From NCBI RefSeq assembly GCF_027580225.2, contig NC_073356.2, positions 13,507,001 through 13,571,000 on the forward strand: a stretch of 64,000 nucleotides of DNA. Direction: 5' to 3'. This document shows positions 59,301 through 64,000 of the stretch, one piece after another. Below the pieces are notes generated by a model. The model had not been told where the DNA came from and did not search any database. It saw only the letters and a program-made list of their open reading frames with translations. Each line of letters opens with the position of its first letter. Positions within the stretch are counted from its first letter, which is position 1. The stretch comes from Misgurnus anguillicaudatus. Lineage: Eukaryota > Chordata > Actinopteri > Cypriniformes > Cobitidae. The position numbers and the translations under genes are program-made.

Positions 59301-59522
59301 GTGCCCACCCAGGCCGACCTTAGACACAAGCTCGCCTCGCTGTCCTCAACATGCACAGACTCAGTCAGTCAAGACACAGAAGCAGGGGAGGAGGAAGACG
59401 ACGATGAAGAGGACGAGAGGCAACTGACAGGAAACCATAGCTCTCCGCTGGATTCAGCGCTAACAGAAAATGAACGACAAAATTGTCCGATCAAGAACTG
59501 TGAGAGCAGCAGCTCCTCGTGA
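22955..59522 (+). CDS. dtnbp1: dysbindin (dystrobrevin-binding protein 1), short form, four coding exons
   Basis: Joining 22955-22997, 51002-51160, 53096-53239 and 59260-59522 gives 609 nt, 202 residues plus stop. Known role: dysbindin is a subunit of BLOC-1, which sorts cargo from endosomes to lysosome-related organelles and synaptic vesicles, and it binds dystrobrevins. Seen here: the family block around [18 protein letters not shown] (exon 2), the dysbindin-domain core [20 protein letters not shown] (exon 3), and EITLQVP, an SSTCTD motif, an acidic run and a serine-rich end (exon 4). Order and wording match vertebrate DTNBP1 much better than the short paralogues DBNDD1 and DBNDD2. All three introns are phase 1 with GT-AG ends. 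Full-length vertebrate dysbindin is about 350 residues; most of the coiled-coil half is absent. Either its exons lie left of the window and this is an alternative start, or this is a truncated fish paralogue (dtnbp1a or dtnbp1b; I cannot tell which). Confidence 0.9.
23399..23478. repeat. compound (GT)n(GA)n microsatellite
   Basis: GT units followed by GA units with one GTGA interruption. It lies 400 bp into intron 1. Confidence 0.97.
23665..23815 (+). repeat. tRNA-derived SINE (V-SINE-like)
   Basis: TAGCTCAGTGGTAGAGG is a pol III A box; the 3' part has GTCGCTTTGGATAAAAGCG and CTAAATGCGTAAATG, the tail common to fish V-SINE families. The B box is eroded. Confidence 0.75.
24816..25215. mobile_element. 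TTAACTCTTTCC element, copy 1, diverged
   Basis: Starts TAACTCTTTCCCCGTCAGCG and contains AGTTGCC, GCCATCTAGTGGATAAT and CTTTATTGACGAGATGACTC, in the same order as 42700-43182. The right terminus is eroded. Confidence 0.6.
25478..25715. repeat. imperfect 230-bp foldback
   Basis: GTCAAAATAAGTGCCTGCTG (25492) pairs with CAGCAGGCACTTATTTTGAC (25668), and TTTATGATAAAAGAGACGCT (25529) pairs with AGCGTCTCTTTTATCATAAA (25632). The loop is about 80 bp. Confidence 0.85.
26260..26600. mobile_element. GGGGGCGTG short inverted-repeat element, complete
   Basis: Ends TTAGGGGGCGTGTACACCAA and TTAGTGTACACGCCCCCTTA. 341 bp, TTA at both outer ends. Same family as 5455-6064. Confidence 0.85.
26822..26894. repeat. 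(GT)n microsatellite, long
   Basis: About 33 GT units with a few GC changes at the left. Confidence 0.98.
27589..27873. mobile_element. hAT-like non-autonomous element with 8-bp target duplication
   Basis: CAGTGGTTCCCAAACTTTTT at the left and CAGTTTGAAAACAACTG at the right are inverted ends. TTCTATAG is duplicated at 27581-27588 and 27874-27881. A truncated relative is at 62166-62420. Confidence 0.9.
28130..28610. repeat. A-rich low-complexity tract
   Basis: About 480 bp of AAATAAA/AACAAT words. Long minus-strand open frames across it are only Phe/Leu/Tyr-rich artefacts. Confidence 0.95.
28646..28900. repeat. nested GTAAATGGACTGCATTTATA repeat
   Basis: Starts GGTAAATGGACTGCATTTAT, then ATAGCGCTTTTAACAG and CACTGAGCCACTGCCACCC. 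This repeat is familiar from many teleost genomes. It interrupts the sequence CTATTG-TGGTAGCCC that is continuous at 4465. Confidence 0.7.
29000..31040. other. 2 kb of intron without recognised genes
   Basis: AT-rich. Only a GATAGTTCACCC-family fragment (GAGTAAATCATC then GGGTGAACTATCCCTTTAA at 30469-30507) is recognisable. Confidence 0.5.
31055..31215. mobile_element. DNA-transposon end fragment
   Basis: CAGTGGTGTGAAAAAGTGTT, then GTTTCAGATCACCAAAC and AACACGAGTGCACACAG, an arrangement common at ends of fish DNA transposons. No partner end is present. Confidence 0.45.
31498..31655 (+). repeat. tRNA-derived SINE (V-SINE-like), second copy
   Basis: TAGCTCAACTGGTAGAGCG is a good A box; GGTTTGTTTCCCAGAGG is a drifted B box. 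The tail CATTGGATAAAAGCATCAGC matches 23770. Confidence 0.8.
31700..32741. other. 1 kb of intron without recognised genes
   Basis: A minus-strand 96-codon frame (32329-32619) has no recognisable domain. Nothing repetitive within the window. Confidence 0.45.
32847..33868. mobile_element. TTAACTCATTCC element, copy 2, carrying an insertion
   Basis: Left TTAACTCATTCCCTGCCAG, right CAATGGTGGGGAAAGAGTTAA. It is split by the inverted-repeat element 33141-33668. Confidence 0.75.
33141..33668. mobile_element. inverted-repeat element with GTTAAATAACGAC words
   Basis: AAGGAGGATTAGGGCCAAG at the left, CTAATCCTCCTTT at the right. The arms carry GAGAATAAAGTCATTATTTA-type words, and the left arm includes a 52-bp tandem duplication (33237 and 33289). 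Confidence 0.75.
34440..34700. mobile_element. second, half copy of the GTTAAATAACGAC element
   Basis: Only a right arm, ending CTAATCCTCCTTTGT and then AGAGATCAAAACATATAC, exactly as after 33660. The shared flank shows that this block is a duplicate of 33480-33700 and not an independent insertion. Confidence 0.7.
35017..35229. mobile_element. short inverted-repeat element, hAT-like
   Basis: CAGTGTTTCCCAATCCTGGT and ACCAGGGTTGGGAATTATTA pair. The arms extend for about 70 bp (AGGAGACATCTAAA/TTTAGATGTCTCCT). CTAGAG flanks both ends. Confidence 0.8.
35230..37140. other. 1.9 kb of intron without recognised genes
   Basis: AT-rich. A transposon-end-like ACATACTGTGCCTTTAAA is at about 36400 and a fragment of the CAACCCAGCGTTGG element at 37100. 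Confidence 0.4.
37145..37175. repeat. (ATAC)n microsatellite
   Basis: Seven ATAC units at the left edge of the tandem array. Confidence 0.95.
37180..38040. repeat. AT-rich tandem array, unit 227-246 bp, four copies
   Basis: CAAGACATTTATACACTA-type marker at 37258, 37504, 37731 and about 37966. Each unit also has GATGATAATATTATG and an AAAGAGAGAGAG run. The very low GC content and the internal GA run are constant. Confidence 0.9.
38130..38185 (-). repeat. V-SINE-like tail fragment
   Basis: TTTATGCATTTGGCAGAAGC then AAAGCGACTTGCA, the fish SINE tail in reverse orientation. Confidence 0.6.
38201..38620. mobile_element. inverted-repeat element with GCAGCTGGTTGCCGG arms, copy 1
   Basis: CAGTAGAAATTACAATG and GCAGCTGGTTGCCGG at the left pair with CCGGCAACCCAGCTGC and AAATTTCTACTG at the right. 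The centre is also a hairpin, AAGCATTCTGGGAA/TTCCCAGAATG. A second copy is at 62541-63338. Confidence 0.85.
38621..39446. other. no feature recognised
   Basis: Unremarkable intron DNA; a 74-codon minus-strand frame at 38929-39153 has no motif. Confidence 0.4.
39447..39771. mobile_element. short inverted-repeat element, AAAGCAACACCAAAGAG ends
   Basis: AAAGCAACACCAAAGAG at the left and CTCTTTAGTGTTGCTTT at the right; flanked by TTAA-like bases. About 325 bp and non-coding. Confidence 0.85.
40044..40197 (+). pseudogene. hAT transposase N-terminal fragment (BED finger start)
   Basis: A frame from 40068 (MARGREKE) includes [20 protein letters not shown]. The VWKHF...Y.D..G pattern is typical of the first half of hAT BED fingers. 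The Cys/His residues that bind zinc are lost because unrelated repeat sequence follows. Confidence 0.55.
40198..40475. mobile_element. captured piece of the GTTTACACTTGG element
   Basis: From ACAGCCACACGCGACAGCC to AGACGGATTTAAATATT and TGTAAACGTTATG, collinear with 47357-47830. No ends are present, so it came as an internal fragment. Confidence 0.7.
40941..42420. other. intron block with unidentified open frames
   Basis: Frames on both strands (41016-41303 +, 41568-41861 +, 41381-41719 -) reach 95-112 codons but show no recognisable domain. This part has no repeat shared elsewhere in the window. Confidence 0.35.
42424..42706. mobile_element. GATAGTTCACCC element, diverged copy
   Basis: AAGGTATAGATTACCTAAAA at the left, TTTTTGGGTGAACTATCCCT at the right. 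Central hairpin GGGGCACCATT...AATGGTGCCCC. It abuts the next element at a TTAA. Confidence 0.7.
42700..43182. mobile_element. TTAACTCTTTTCC element, copy 3
   Basis: Left TTAACTCTTTTCCCACCAGC, right CAATGGCGAGGAAAGAGTTAA; contains GCGCCATCTGGTGGATAAT. 483 bp, non-coding. Confidence 0.85.
43190..44200. other. no feature recognised
   Basis: Intron DNA without shared repeats or recognisable frames. Confidence 0.4.
44208..44275. repeat. (GT)n/(GC)n microsatellite
   Basis: GT units with a central GCGCGCGCG block. Open frames on both strands are artefacts of it. Confidence 0.97.
44400..45640. other. intron block with possible old repeat
   Basis: 44640-45060 is relatively GC-rich (GGGCACACCGGAAGG, CTGATATATGTTGGGCACAC). 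It resembles decayed repeat DNA, and no coding domain was recognised in its 139-codon frame (44623-45042). Confidence 0.35.
45650..46937. mobile_element. long inverted-repeat TTAA element, copy 2, with insertion
   Basis: The right end GTAATATTCCTTTAA and the inner words CTTATCTAGCAAAACGATT (left) and AATTGTTTTGCTAGATAAG (right) match 11121-12039. The left terminus is eroded. The element at 46214-46695 is inserted in the right arm. Confidence 0.75.
46214..46695. mobile_element. nested GC-rich inverted-repeat element
   Basis: AAGGGCTCGTTATAGCCAGG and TACGGACTATAAATCGCCCTT are imperfect inverted ends, with CGTAGG/CTACG words near both. It interrupts AGACCCTTATGCC, which is continuous at 11789. 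Confidence 0.75.
47146..47885. mobile_element. inverted-repeat element with GTTTACACTTGG ends
   Basis: Left GGCCGTTTACACTTGGCATT, then GATCGGATCACAAGTGGACG; right CGTCCACTTGTGATCCGATC, then CCAAGTGTAAACAGCC. The arms are about 60 bp. 740 bp, no transposase. It abuts the target duplication of the next element. Confidence 0.88.
47890..50073. mobile_element. hAT-like element with 8-bp target duplication, 2.2 kb
   Basis: CAGGGCCGGCCCGAGGC at the left and CTCGGACCGGCACTC at the right; CCTTGAGT is duplicated at 47882-47889 and 50074-50081. GGGGCCCC-type words lie near both ends. Most of its length is the nested element at 48028-49530. Confidence 0.88.
48028..49530. mobile_element. nested element with AAAGGGGCCGTGAATT ends
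   Basis: AAAGGGGCCGTGAATTGGTC at the left; GATTCACCGCTCCTTTAA at the right. 1.5 kb. An internal direct duplication, AACTCGACGTG.../TAAATTACCGTATA and TAAGTTACCGTATA with CTAAACTGCGG, lies at 48410-48480 and 48600-48660. No transposase frame seen. Confidence 0.75.
50275..50600. repeat. (GT)n-flanked teleost repeat
   Basis: A (GT)n tract (50275-50315) leads into ACCTGGTTATTATCATG and GTGGGGACCCACAAAGATAG, and ends near GTGCGTGCGTGTGTGT. The GTGGGGAC/GATGTCCC motifs are common in fish interspersed repeats. Confidence 0.7.
51002..51160 (+). CDS. dtnbp1: dtnbp1 exon: end of coiled coil and start of dysbindin domain
   Basis: The exon begins after a pyrimidine-rich acceptor ending CAG at 51001 and ends before GTGAGC at 51161; it is 159 nt, phase 1 at both ends. 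It encodes [10 protein letters not shown], a short Val/Pro/Gln-rich link, then [18 protein letters not shown] and [14 protein letters not shown]. This corresponds to the human stretch that begins AELDAEHAQKV and ends LQIAERR. The first part is the tail of the dysbindin coiled coil. The [11 protein letters not shown] link differs from the usual VLEMEHTQQM-type helix and introduces prolines, which would shorten the helix. Because the exon is symmetric, skipping it would keep the reading frame. Confidence 0.95.
51161..53095 (+). other. dtnbp1: dtnbp1 intron 2 (short form)
   Basis: 1.9-kb phase-1 intron, GTGAGC to CGCAG. It holds a sense-oriented LINE reverse-transcriptase fragment (51905-52587) and, before it, loose repeats sharing a CAACAGGTCATA motif (51428, 51673) and GGGTTAGG-like words near 51505-51535. 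Confidence 0.85.
51905..52587 (+). pseudogene. LINE (non-LTR) reverse-transcriptase fragment
   Basis: A frame from 51911 contains [20 protein letters not shown] and FYPDDTVLY; a second frame from 52187 continues through the thumb region ([29 protein letters not shown]). The catalytic YADD box is YPDD, the frame shifts near 52170-52190, and both the endonuclease and the 3' end are missing. It most resembles I/Jockey-type fish LINEs, but clade assignment needs a search. It lies in sense orientation in dtnbp1 intron 2. Confidence 0.88.
53096..53239 (+). CDS. dtnbp1: dtnbp1 exon: dysbindin-domain core
   Basis: Acceptor CAG at 53095, donor GTATGC at 53240; 144 nt, phase 1 at both ends. It reads [20 protein letters not shown] followed by [20 protein letters not shown], the most conserved part of the dysbindin family and near-identical to human DTNBP1. 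The alternating Leu/Met pattern with acidic residues is typical of the amphipathic segment of this domain. The exon and its start codon-rich 5' end are preserved without stops or frameshifts, which indicates purifying selection on a working gene. Confidence 0.97.
53881..54136. mobile_element. short inverted-repeat element, AAAGGAACAGTAT ends
   Basis: TAAAGGAACAGTATTTAGGA at the left, TTACATACTGTTCCTTTAAA at the right; about 256 bp with TTTAA flanks. It lies 5 bp from the next element. Confidence 0.88.
54142..55468. mobile_element. inverted-repeat element, AAAGGCGGGGTGCATGATTT ends
   Basis: AAAGGCGGGGTGCATGATTT at the left, AAATCATGCACCCCGCCTTT at the right, perfect over 20 bp. 1.3 kb including the hAT insertion at 54597-55418. 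Confidence 0.92.
54597..55418. mobile_element. nested hAT-like element with 8-bp target duplication
   Basis: TAGGGATGCTCCGATC at the left, GATCGGAGCATTCCTA at the right; GTGATATC is duplicated at 54589-54596 and 55419-55426. Inner CCGATACCGAT words. 822 bp, no transposase. Confidence 0.92.
55486..55640. mobile_element. GATAGTTCACCC element, truncated copy
   Basis: AAAGGGATAGTCACCTAAAA then GACTTTCATAG...CTATGAAAGTC hairpin; the right end is missing. Confidence 0.55.
56236..56703. mobile_element. inverted-repeat element with CATATTATGC ends
   Basis: TGCCCATATTATGCAAAATC at the left, GGCATAATATGTGCCCTTTA at the right; about 470 bp. It abuts the next element at TTAA. Confidence 0.7.
56700..57147. 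mobile_element. TTAACACTTTCC element, copy 4
   Basis: Left TTAACACTTTCCCTGCCAGC, right CAATGGCGGGGAAAGAGTTAA; contains GCGCCACCTGGTGGATAAT. 448 bp. Confidence 0.88.
57145..57477. mobile_element. GATAGTTCACCC element, complete copy
   Basis: AAAGGGATAGTTCACCCAAA at the left, TTTGGGTGAACTATCCCTTT at the right, perfect over 20 bp. The arms extend inward through TCTGTCATCATTT and GAGTAAATGATGACAGA. 333 bp; shares its left TTAA with the preceding element. Confidence 0.93.
57533..58607. mobile_element. hAT-like element with 8-bp target duplication, 1.1 kb
   Basis: CATAGACATTATATACGTAG and CTACGTATATAATGTCTAAG are inverted ends, with ACACCTC/GAGGTGT inside. GTGATGAC is duplicated at 57525-57532 and 58608-58615. 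GCCGCCATCTTGGATGGG near the left pairs with CCATCCAATATGGCGCCG near the right. Confidence 0.9.
59260..59522 (+). CDS. dtnbp1: dtnbp1 last coding exon: acidic, serine-rich C-terminus
   Basis: The exon starts after a poly-T tract and CAG (59257-59259) and runs 263 nt to TGA at 59520-59522. It encodes [20 protein letters not shown], then an SSTCTDS motif, an acidic block of about a dozen Glu/Asp residues (59388-59420), and an end of five serines. Human dysbindin has the same order: EITLQVP, SSSSTCTD, acidic residues, then a Glu/Asp/Ser-rich end. Such tails in dysbindin are considered disordered and PEST-like, and are the most variable part of the protein between species and isoforms. Confidence 0.95.
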
Positions 59523-60003
59523 ATATGTGGAGGACGAACGACAGACTGTAACAGGAAGTGATGTAATAATGGATGTGCTATGCACTTGAGTCCAAAGGAA
59601 GAGTTTGGAATTGTCTTAACATATGTTTTTGTGCTGTTCAGTGTACGCCTGATCCTGTGCCTGCCCTCCAAATCCATAAATATCTTTTATGCTGTTGGAC
59701 ATTCACTACATACGGCTGATAATGTTGTACATCCATGATGATTTTAGCCTCAGTACCATTGTTGTCATGTGAACAGAGATATAAATCGATCCATTTTTAC
59801 CTTTTTCTCTCAATAGCTTCAGATAAAAGAGATATATCATTGGTGTATTCAAAACAGATGTGTATGCCGCGAGCTACATCTCTCTCATGTATTAAATCAA
59901 TAATGCTTTACTGGCTTCAGGCTTACCCGAGTGAGATTATGATGATTAGGATCAATTTCTCGATTAGGCTTTGGGCCATATTTCAATATTCAACACCAGA
60001 TTC

Positions 60004-60009
60004 AATAAA
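60004..60009 (+). promoter_or_regulatory. candidate proximal poly(A) signal of dtnbp1
   Basis: AATAAA followed directly by an A-run, 482 bases after the dtnbp1 stop codon. The A-run could be coincidental; the position fits a 3' UTR of ordinary length. Confidence 0.35.
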
Positions 60010-60100
60010 AAAAAGATAAAAAGCAGGTTGAAAAAGTATTGACCATTCAGCTTGAATGTCTGGATTTCATTGTATAATGAAAACAAGCATTGACAGCTAT

Positions 60101-60348
60101 ACTGCCCTACAAAGCGAAAGCGCAGTAACTACGCATTTGGTCAAAATTGAGTTAAGGGTTAAAATGGGCTTTGTGAGATCTGTTGTGTCTTGTGACAAAG
60201 TCTCCTGGTTAAATTTTGTCCCATTTCAGAGAAATGTGTGTGCCAAAATTGCAGTAACATGTTTGACTGGCTCGTGTAAAAAATTTAAAGCCATTTTTCT
60301 CAGTTTCAGTGTTTGCGTAGATACTGCACTTAGCCTTTGGAGGGCAGT
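60101..60348. mobile_element. short inverted-repeat element in the dtnbp1 3' region
   Basis: ACTGCCCTACAAAGCGAAAG at the left; GCCTTTGGAGGGCAGT at the right, TA-rich flanks. Inner GTAACTACGC/GCGTAGATACTG also pair. 248 bp. Confidence 0.8.
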
Positions 60349-60742
60349 ATAAACAAATGATGCTAGACTTGCTAGAACTAATTTCACTTTTGGCAACTGC
60401 TTTCATTTTTCAATTTGAAACAGAAAAAGTTAAATGACTTTGCACTTTTATTCTGAAAAGATTTTTAAAATTCATGTTTAATACTTTCTTCCATCACTGT
60501 AATTTTTTCAGATTTTTATTGTGTGTCAGAAAGTAAAATATAACATCATCTACAGTAATAGTAGCAGATTACTAATTGGTAAAATATTAAAACAAGATAA
60601 ACACATAACTTGTGCACCTCTGTTAAAATGCTAAGATGCTACAGAGGGTTGATATGTTTATTTTTATTTTACTTTTAACTTTGCCTGCTCATTTTATTAT
60701 GTGTTGTTCAAACATTTAATATTATTTTTCATTTAAAATCAA

Positions 60743-60748
60743 AATAAA
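60743..60748 (+). promoter_or_regulatory. candidate distal poly(A) signal of dtnbp1
   Basis: AATAAA followed by a T-rich stretch (CTTTTGG) and then the first flanking transposon at 60796. Use of this site would give a 3' UTR of about 1.2 kb. Confidence 0.35.
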
Positions 60749-60883
60749 CCTCAATCTTTTGGTCGAATCAGTAATTTATATACAGTAAAAGCATACACTA
60801 AAAAAACTGCTGGGTTATTTTCAACCCAGCGTTGGGTCAAAAAAGGGACAAACCAACCTGTTGGGTTGTTTTAACTCAGTGTA

Positions 60884-61756
60884 CACTGCAATAAATGATT
60901 TTTAAAGAAAAAAATTCTTAAATTAAGATGCTTTTTCTTGATGAGCAAAACGACCCAAGAAAATAAGTCTAGTTTATCAAATTTAAGTGATTTTGTGCAT
61001 AAATCAAGCAAAAAAAAATTTTGCTAATGGGGTAAGCATACTTTTCTTGAAATGTTCTTGAATTTAGTGTTTAAGAAAAATGTTCGGGATTTTTTTGCTT
61101 TCCCCATTGGCAGATTTTTTTGCTTGTTTATGCACAGAATCACTTAAATTTGATAGTTTTGGGGCCTCATTTATAAAGCATGCGTCCGCACAGATTTGAT
61201 CGTAAAGTGTGCGTACGCAAAAATCCACGGCAAAGTTCTTATTTATAATCTTTGACGTGGAAAAGTGCTTAGTGCCACGTCAGGGTCTGAGCAGACGTAC
61301 GCACTTTTGCTTATCCGATTGCTTCAGGTTTTTGGAAATAAAAGCCATACTTGCTGTTTGAAATTGGGTTTAAACATTGACAAGAGCTCTTTTATGTCTA
61401 TGACATTAATTAGGCATCGTTTAAAGGCGGAGATCTGAAACTGCTGGGCTGCGCGCACAAATTCAAGTTCATTTGCGATTTATAGATTTGAAAGGGGTAC
61501 GCGCGTTTTCTGCGCATACGTTCGGTTTATGAATCACACGTACGCATTTTGATAAATGATCGTAAGATTAAATGTAGGATGCTTTTTACGCAGCATTTTA
61601 TAGGTGAGGCCCCAGGTCTAAAAACTGGACTTGTTTTCTTGGGTCGTTTTGCTCACCGGGAGGGGGCGTCTTAATTTAAGAATTTTTAGACATTTTTACT
61701 GAAAACAAGACAAACATATTAAGAAAATGTTTTCTTGAAAATAATTTTTTGCAGTG
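60884..61756. mobile_element. CACTGCAAAA element, copy 1, middle of the nest
   Basis: CACTGCAATAAATGATTTT at the left, AAAATAATTTTTTGCAGTG at the right; inner GAGCAAAACGACCCAAGAAA and TTTCTTGGGTCGTTTTGCTC pair. Copy 2 is at 62806-63212. Confidence 0.82.
61161..61613. mobile_element. GGGGCCTCATTTATAAA element, innermost
   Basis: GGGGCCTCATTTATAAAGC at the left, TTTTATAGGTGAGGCCCC at the right; rich in GCGTACGCA and GTACGCGCG words. 453 bp. Confidence 0.82.
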
Positions 61757-61950
61757 TAGGGTCAAATATTTTCTGGGTTGATAAATATTTCCCAACGACT
61801 GAGTTTGTGCCTTTTTGATTGAAACATGGATTGAAACAACCCAGAGTTTTATTATAGTGTGTAGGGTTAAAAAAATTGTACTGAAATTGTAAAAAATCTC
61901 TGTCAAGCAATACATGCTGTGGAAATCAGTACCTATATAGTTAATTTTAC

Positions 61951-62545
61951 TGTTAGAAAAAAGTACAAAACCACCTTATCTGTCGTGGGGGTGGTACCCT
62001 AAAGGTCCTGCTTTGTACCTTTACAAATAACCTTTACAAAACGTAATACAATGTTGTACCTTTTTGGGTACATGAAATGTACCTTAAGGACCTATTGTGT
62101 ACCTTTAAAGGCACAATGAAATGTTTTGTACCTCTAACATTTAACTTGTACACAATAGGTCCTTAAAGCAGTGATTCTCAAACTTTTTCGGCATGCGGGC
62201 CCTCTTGTGTACAGTGACCCCCACTTGTGCCCTTCATGGCCCGACAAAAAATGTATGACATAAAACATTGTAAAACATACTATTTTCATGAATTAAAACT
62301 TATTCAAATATGCAATGTAGTGCTGTTGGTTATATTAGCCTTATTTTTCCTGAGGTTTACTGTAATTACACAGAATTCATGATAAATTAATTTATTTTAT
62401 AAAATGTCATAAAACTGGGGCCTGCCTTAAATATATGCAGTAGGTGTTTTGGGTAAATTATTGCACACAAAAAGTTACAACATTTCAATGTGTTGTATAG
62501 CCATGAAGGTATAAAAATGAACCTTTGAGGGTACCACCCCTGTAA
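61951..62545. mobile_element. GTACC-rich element split by a truncated hAT-like element
   Basis: ACTGTTAGAAAAAAGTAC at the left and GGTACCACCCCTGTAAAAA at the right, with many GTACCTTT words. CAGTGATTCTCAAACTTTTT at 62169 starts a relative of 27589-27873 that loses its right end near 62420. Confidence 0.6.
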
Positions 62546-63338
62546 AAAAATACTGTAGAAATGACAGTGTTACTTGCAGCTGGTTGCCGGTAACTTACCG
62601 TAGATTTGAATTTTTATTAGATTTAAACATTTACAAGTCTTTGTTTTTACAGAGTAAGACTAAAATAACAGCATCAAGCAAAGCATTCTGGGAAATAAAA
62701 TCTGAAGCAAAAAACAGAAAAAGATTGATGATAATTTCTGATTCCCAGAATGCTTTGCATGAGGATGTTGTTTTGGTTTTGGTCTGTAAAGACAAGGACT
62801 TGTTACACTGCAAAAAAATTATTTTCAAGAAAAAAATTCTTAGTATCTTTGTCTTGTTTTCAGTAAAAAATATCTACAAATTCTTAAATTAAGATGCTTT
62901 TCTTGATGAGCAAAACGACCCAAGAAAAAAGTCGTTTTTAGACCAAAAATATAAAATTTAAGGGATTTTGTGCATAAAACAAGCAAGAAAAAAATCTGCC
63001 AATGGGGTAAGCAAAAAAATCTTGAACATTTTTCGAAAACACTTAAGAAAAATTCAAGAAAAAATTGCTTTTCCCCCATTTAGATTTTTTTTTCTTGGGT
63101 CGTTTTGCTCATCAAGAAAAAGCATCTTAATTTAAGAATTTTTAGATATTTTTACTGAAAACAAGACAAAAATACTAAAATGTAGTTTACTTGAAAATAA
63201 TTTTTTGCAGTGTAATATTTACTGTTCATATAACTTTGAACAAAATGTTGCCAGTAAAAAACATAAATTGAAATCTACAGTAAGTTACTGGGAACCGGCT
63301 GCAGGTGACACTGTCATTTCTATATTTTTTCTTACAGT
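62541..63338. mobile_element. GCAGCTGGTTGCCGG element, copy 2, with insertion
   Basis: GTAGAAATGACAGTGTTACT and GCAGCTGGTTGCCGG at the left pair with GAACCGGCTGCAGGTGACAC and TGTCATTTCTA at the right. It is interrupted at 62806-63212. Confidence 0.85.
62806..63212. mobile_element. CACTGCAAAA element, copy 2
   Basis: CACTGCAAAAAAATTATTTT at the left, AAAATAATTTTTTGCAGTG at the right; same inner GAGCAAAACGACCCAAGAAA/TCTTGGGTCGTTTTGCTC pair as copy 1. Confidence 0.88.
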
Positions 63339-63339
63339 G

Positions 63340-64000
63340 TACAGTTTTATACTTTTTTCTGACTACGTATAACAATGGTAGATTCCCTGTAATGTTTAAT
63401 CACATAGTTAATGAAAGCCCTAATGCTGTTTTTACTCAAAAAGTCAAGCAATCATTACTTAACAATCTTTGTTCATTTAACATATTAACTTGCATAAACT
63501 TAAAAATTCAAGTGCAATTAAAATTATCATTATAAAATGCTGTGAGGAAAACCCATAAGCCCTTGCGCCTAAAATGTTGAATGATTTAATATGTTCCAAG
63601 AATAACAACAGATGGGACATATAAACAGTTGTCAATACAATTTCTTAAGAGTTTTACACTCTTTGTAGCATTATTGATGTTTTTGTTGTAAATTATAGTT
63701 TTTTTTGTGAAGTCACCGTTCATGTGATAAAAGTTTCCCTTGGTATGCATGCACCACATTCAACTTCTTGTATTTCTTTCCACTATAATGAAGTTGATGT
63801 GAACAGTGCAGTTTGTTTTGTGGTTCTGTGGAGAATTAAGTTCATTCATTGATTGACAGAGTCAGTCCTGAATACCTTTCATTCATTATGAACACCAAGT
63901 GAACTTAATTGTTTAAGTGCAATGTACAAACTTGATGAACTTAAGTTCAGTCTATGTGGACACGAAGTTAAGTGAACTTAAATGTACAAGTTTTTGGGAG
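63340..64000. other. 3' flank, no gene recognised
   Basis: AT-rich. The last 130 bases repeat GTGAACTTAA/GAACTTAAGTTC words (63898, 63937, 63971), probably the edge of another repeat. Confidence 0.4.

Larger units (their letters stand above)
59523..60760 (+). other. dtnbp1: dtnbp1 3' untranslated region (extent uncertain)
   Basis: Sequence after the dysbindin stop codon. Two AATAAA words are candidate ends, at 60004 and 60743. If the distal one is used, the 3' UTR contains the short inverted-repeat element at 60101-60348. Confidence 0.5.
60796..61859. mobile_element. inverted-repeat element with CTGGGTT arms, outer of a three-level nest
   Basis: CACTAAAAAAACTGCTGGGT at the left and ACCCAGAGTTTTATTATAGTG at the right pair imperfectly. 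It is interrupted by 60884-61756. Confidence 0.7.

Noticed and set aside
59369..59677. 102-codon minus-strand frame with a serine run
   Set aside because: Antisense of the acidic tail of the last dysbindin exon.

Overview
The window looks like teleost genomic DNA, most likely from a cyprinid fish related to zebrafish, carp or goldfish. The evidence is one recognisable vertebrate gene with very long introns, (GT)n microsatellites, V-SINE-like tRNA-derived SINEs, a DIRS tyrosine-recombinase retroelement, a Tc1/mariner remnant and a very dense, multiply nested set of short inverted-repeat DNA transposons (hAT-like with 8-bp target duplications, and families that sit in TTAA). No bacterial-style operons, rRNA genes or CRISPR arrays were seen.

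The only host protein-coding gene I can support is dtnbp1 (dysbindin, a BLOC-1 subunit), on the + strand. Four coding exons join cleanly in phase 1: 22955-22997, 51002-51160, 53096-53239 and 59260-59522. Together they encode a predicted 202-residue product. It keeps the end of the coiled-coil region, the dysbindin domain and the acidic, serine-rich tail. It starts from its own 14-codon first exon and lacks the roughly 190 N-terminal residues of full-length vertebrate dysbindin. I found none of those upstream exons here, so the window probably starts inside the full-length gene, with 22955 as an alternative promoter and start, or else this is a short paralogue.

Layout. 1-14031: upstream or intronic DNA with a 22-bp minisatellite, several interspersed repeats, a Tc1/mariner remnant with a DD36E-like spacing and an inverted-repeat TTAA element. 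14032-19157: a DIRS retroelement with terminal inverted repeats and an internal complementary region, but with its reverse-transcriptase core deleted and internal tandem amplifications. 19937-22301: a stack of at least four nested elements. 22955: first dtnbp1 exon. 22998-51001: a 28-kb intron filled with transposons, including hAT-like elements with perfect 8-bp target duplications, tandem arrays and microsatellites. 51002-53239: two dtnbp1 exons with a LINE reverse-transcriptase fragment between them. 53240-59259: a third intron with a chain of inverted-repeat elements. 59260-about 60760: last exon and 3' UTR. 60760-64000: 3' flank with three-level nested elements.

Repeat boundaries come from matching ends by eye and are accurate to a few bases where a target duplication is quoted, and approximate elsewhere. 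Family names are given only where a motif supports them.
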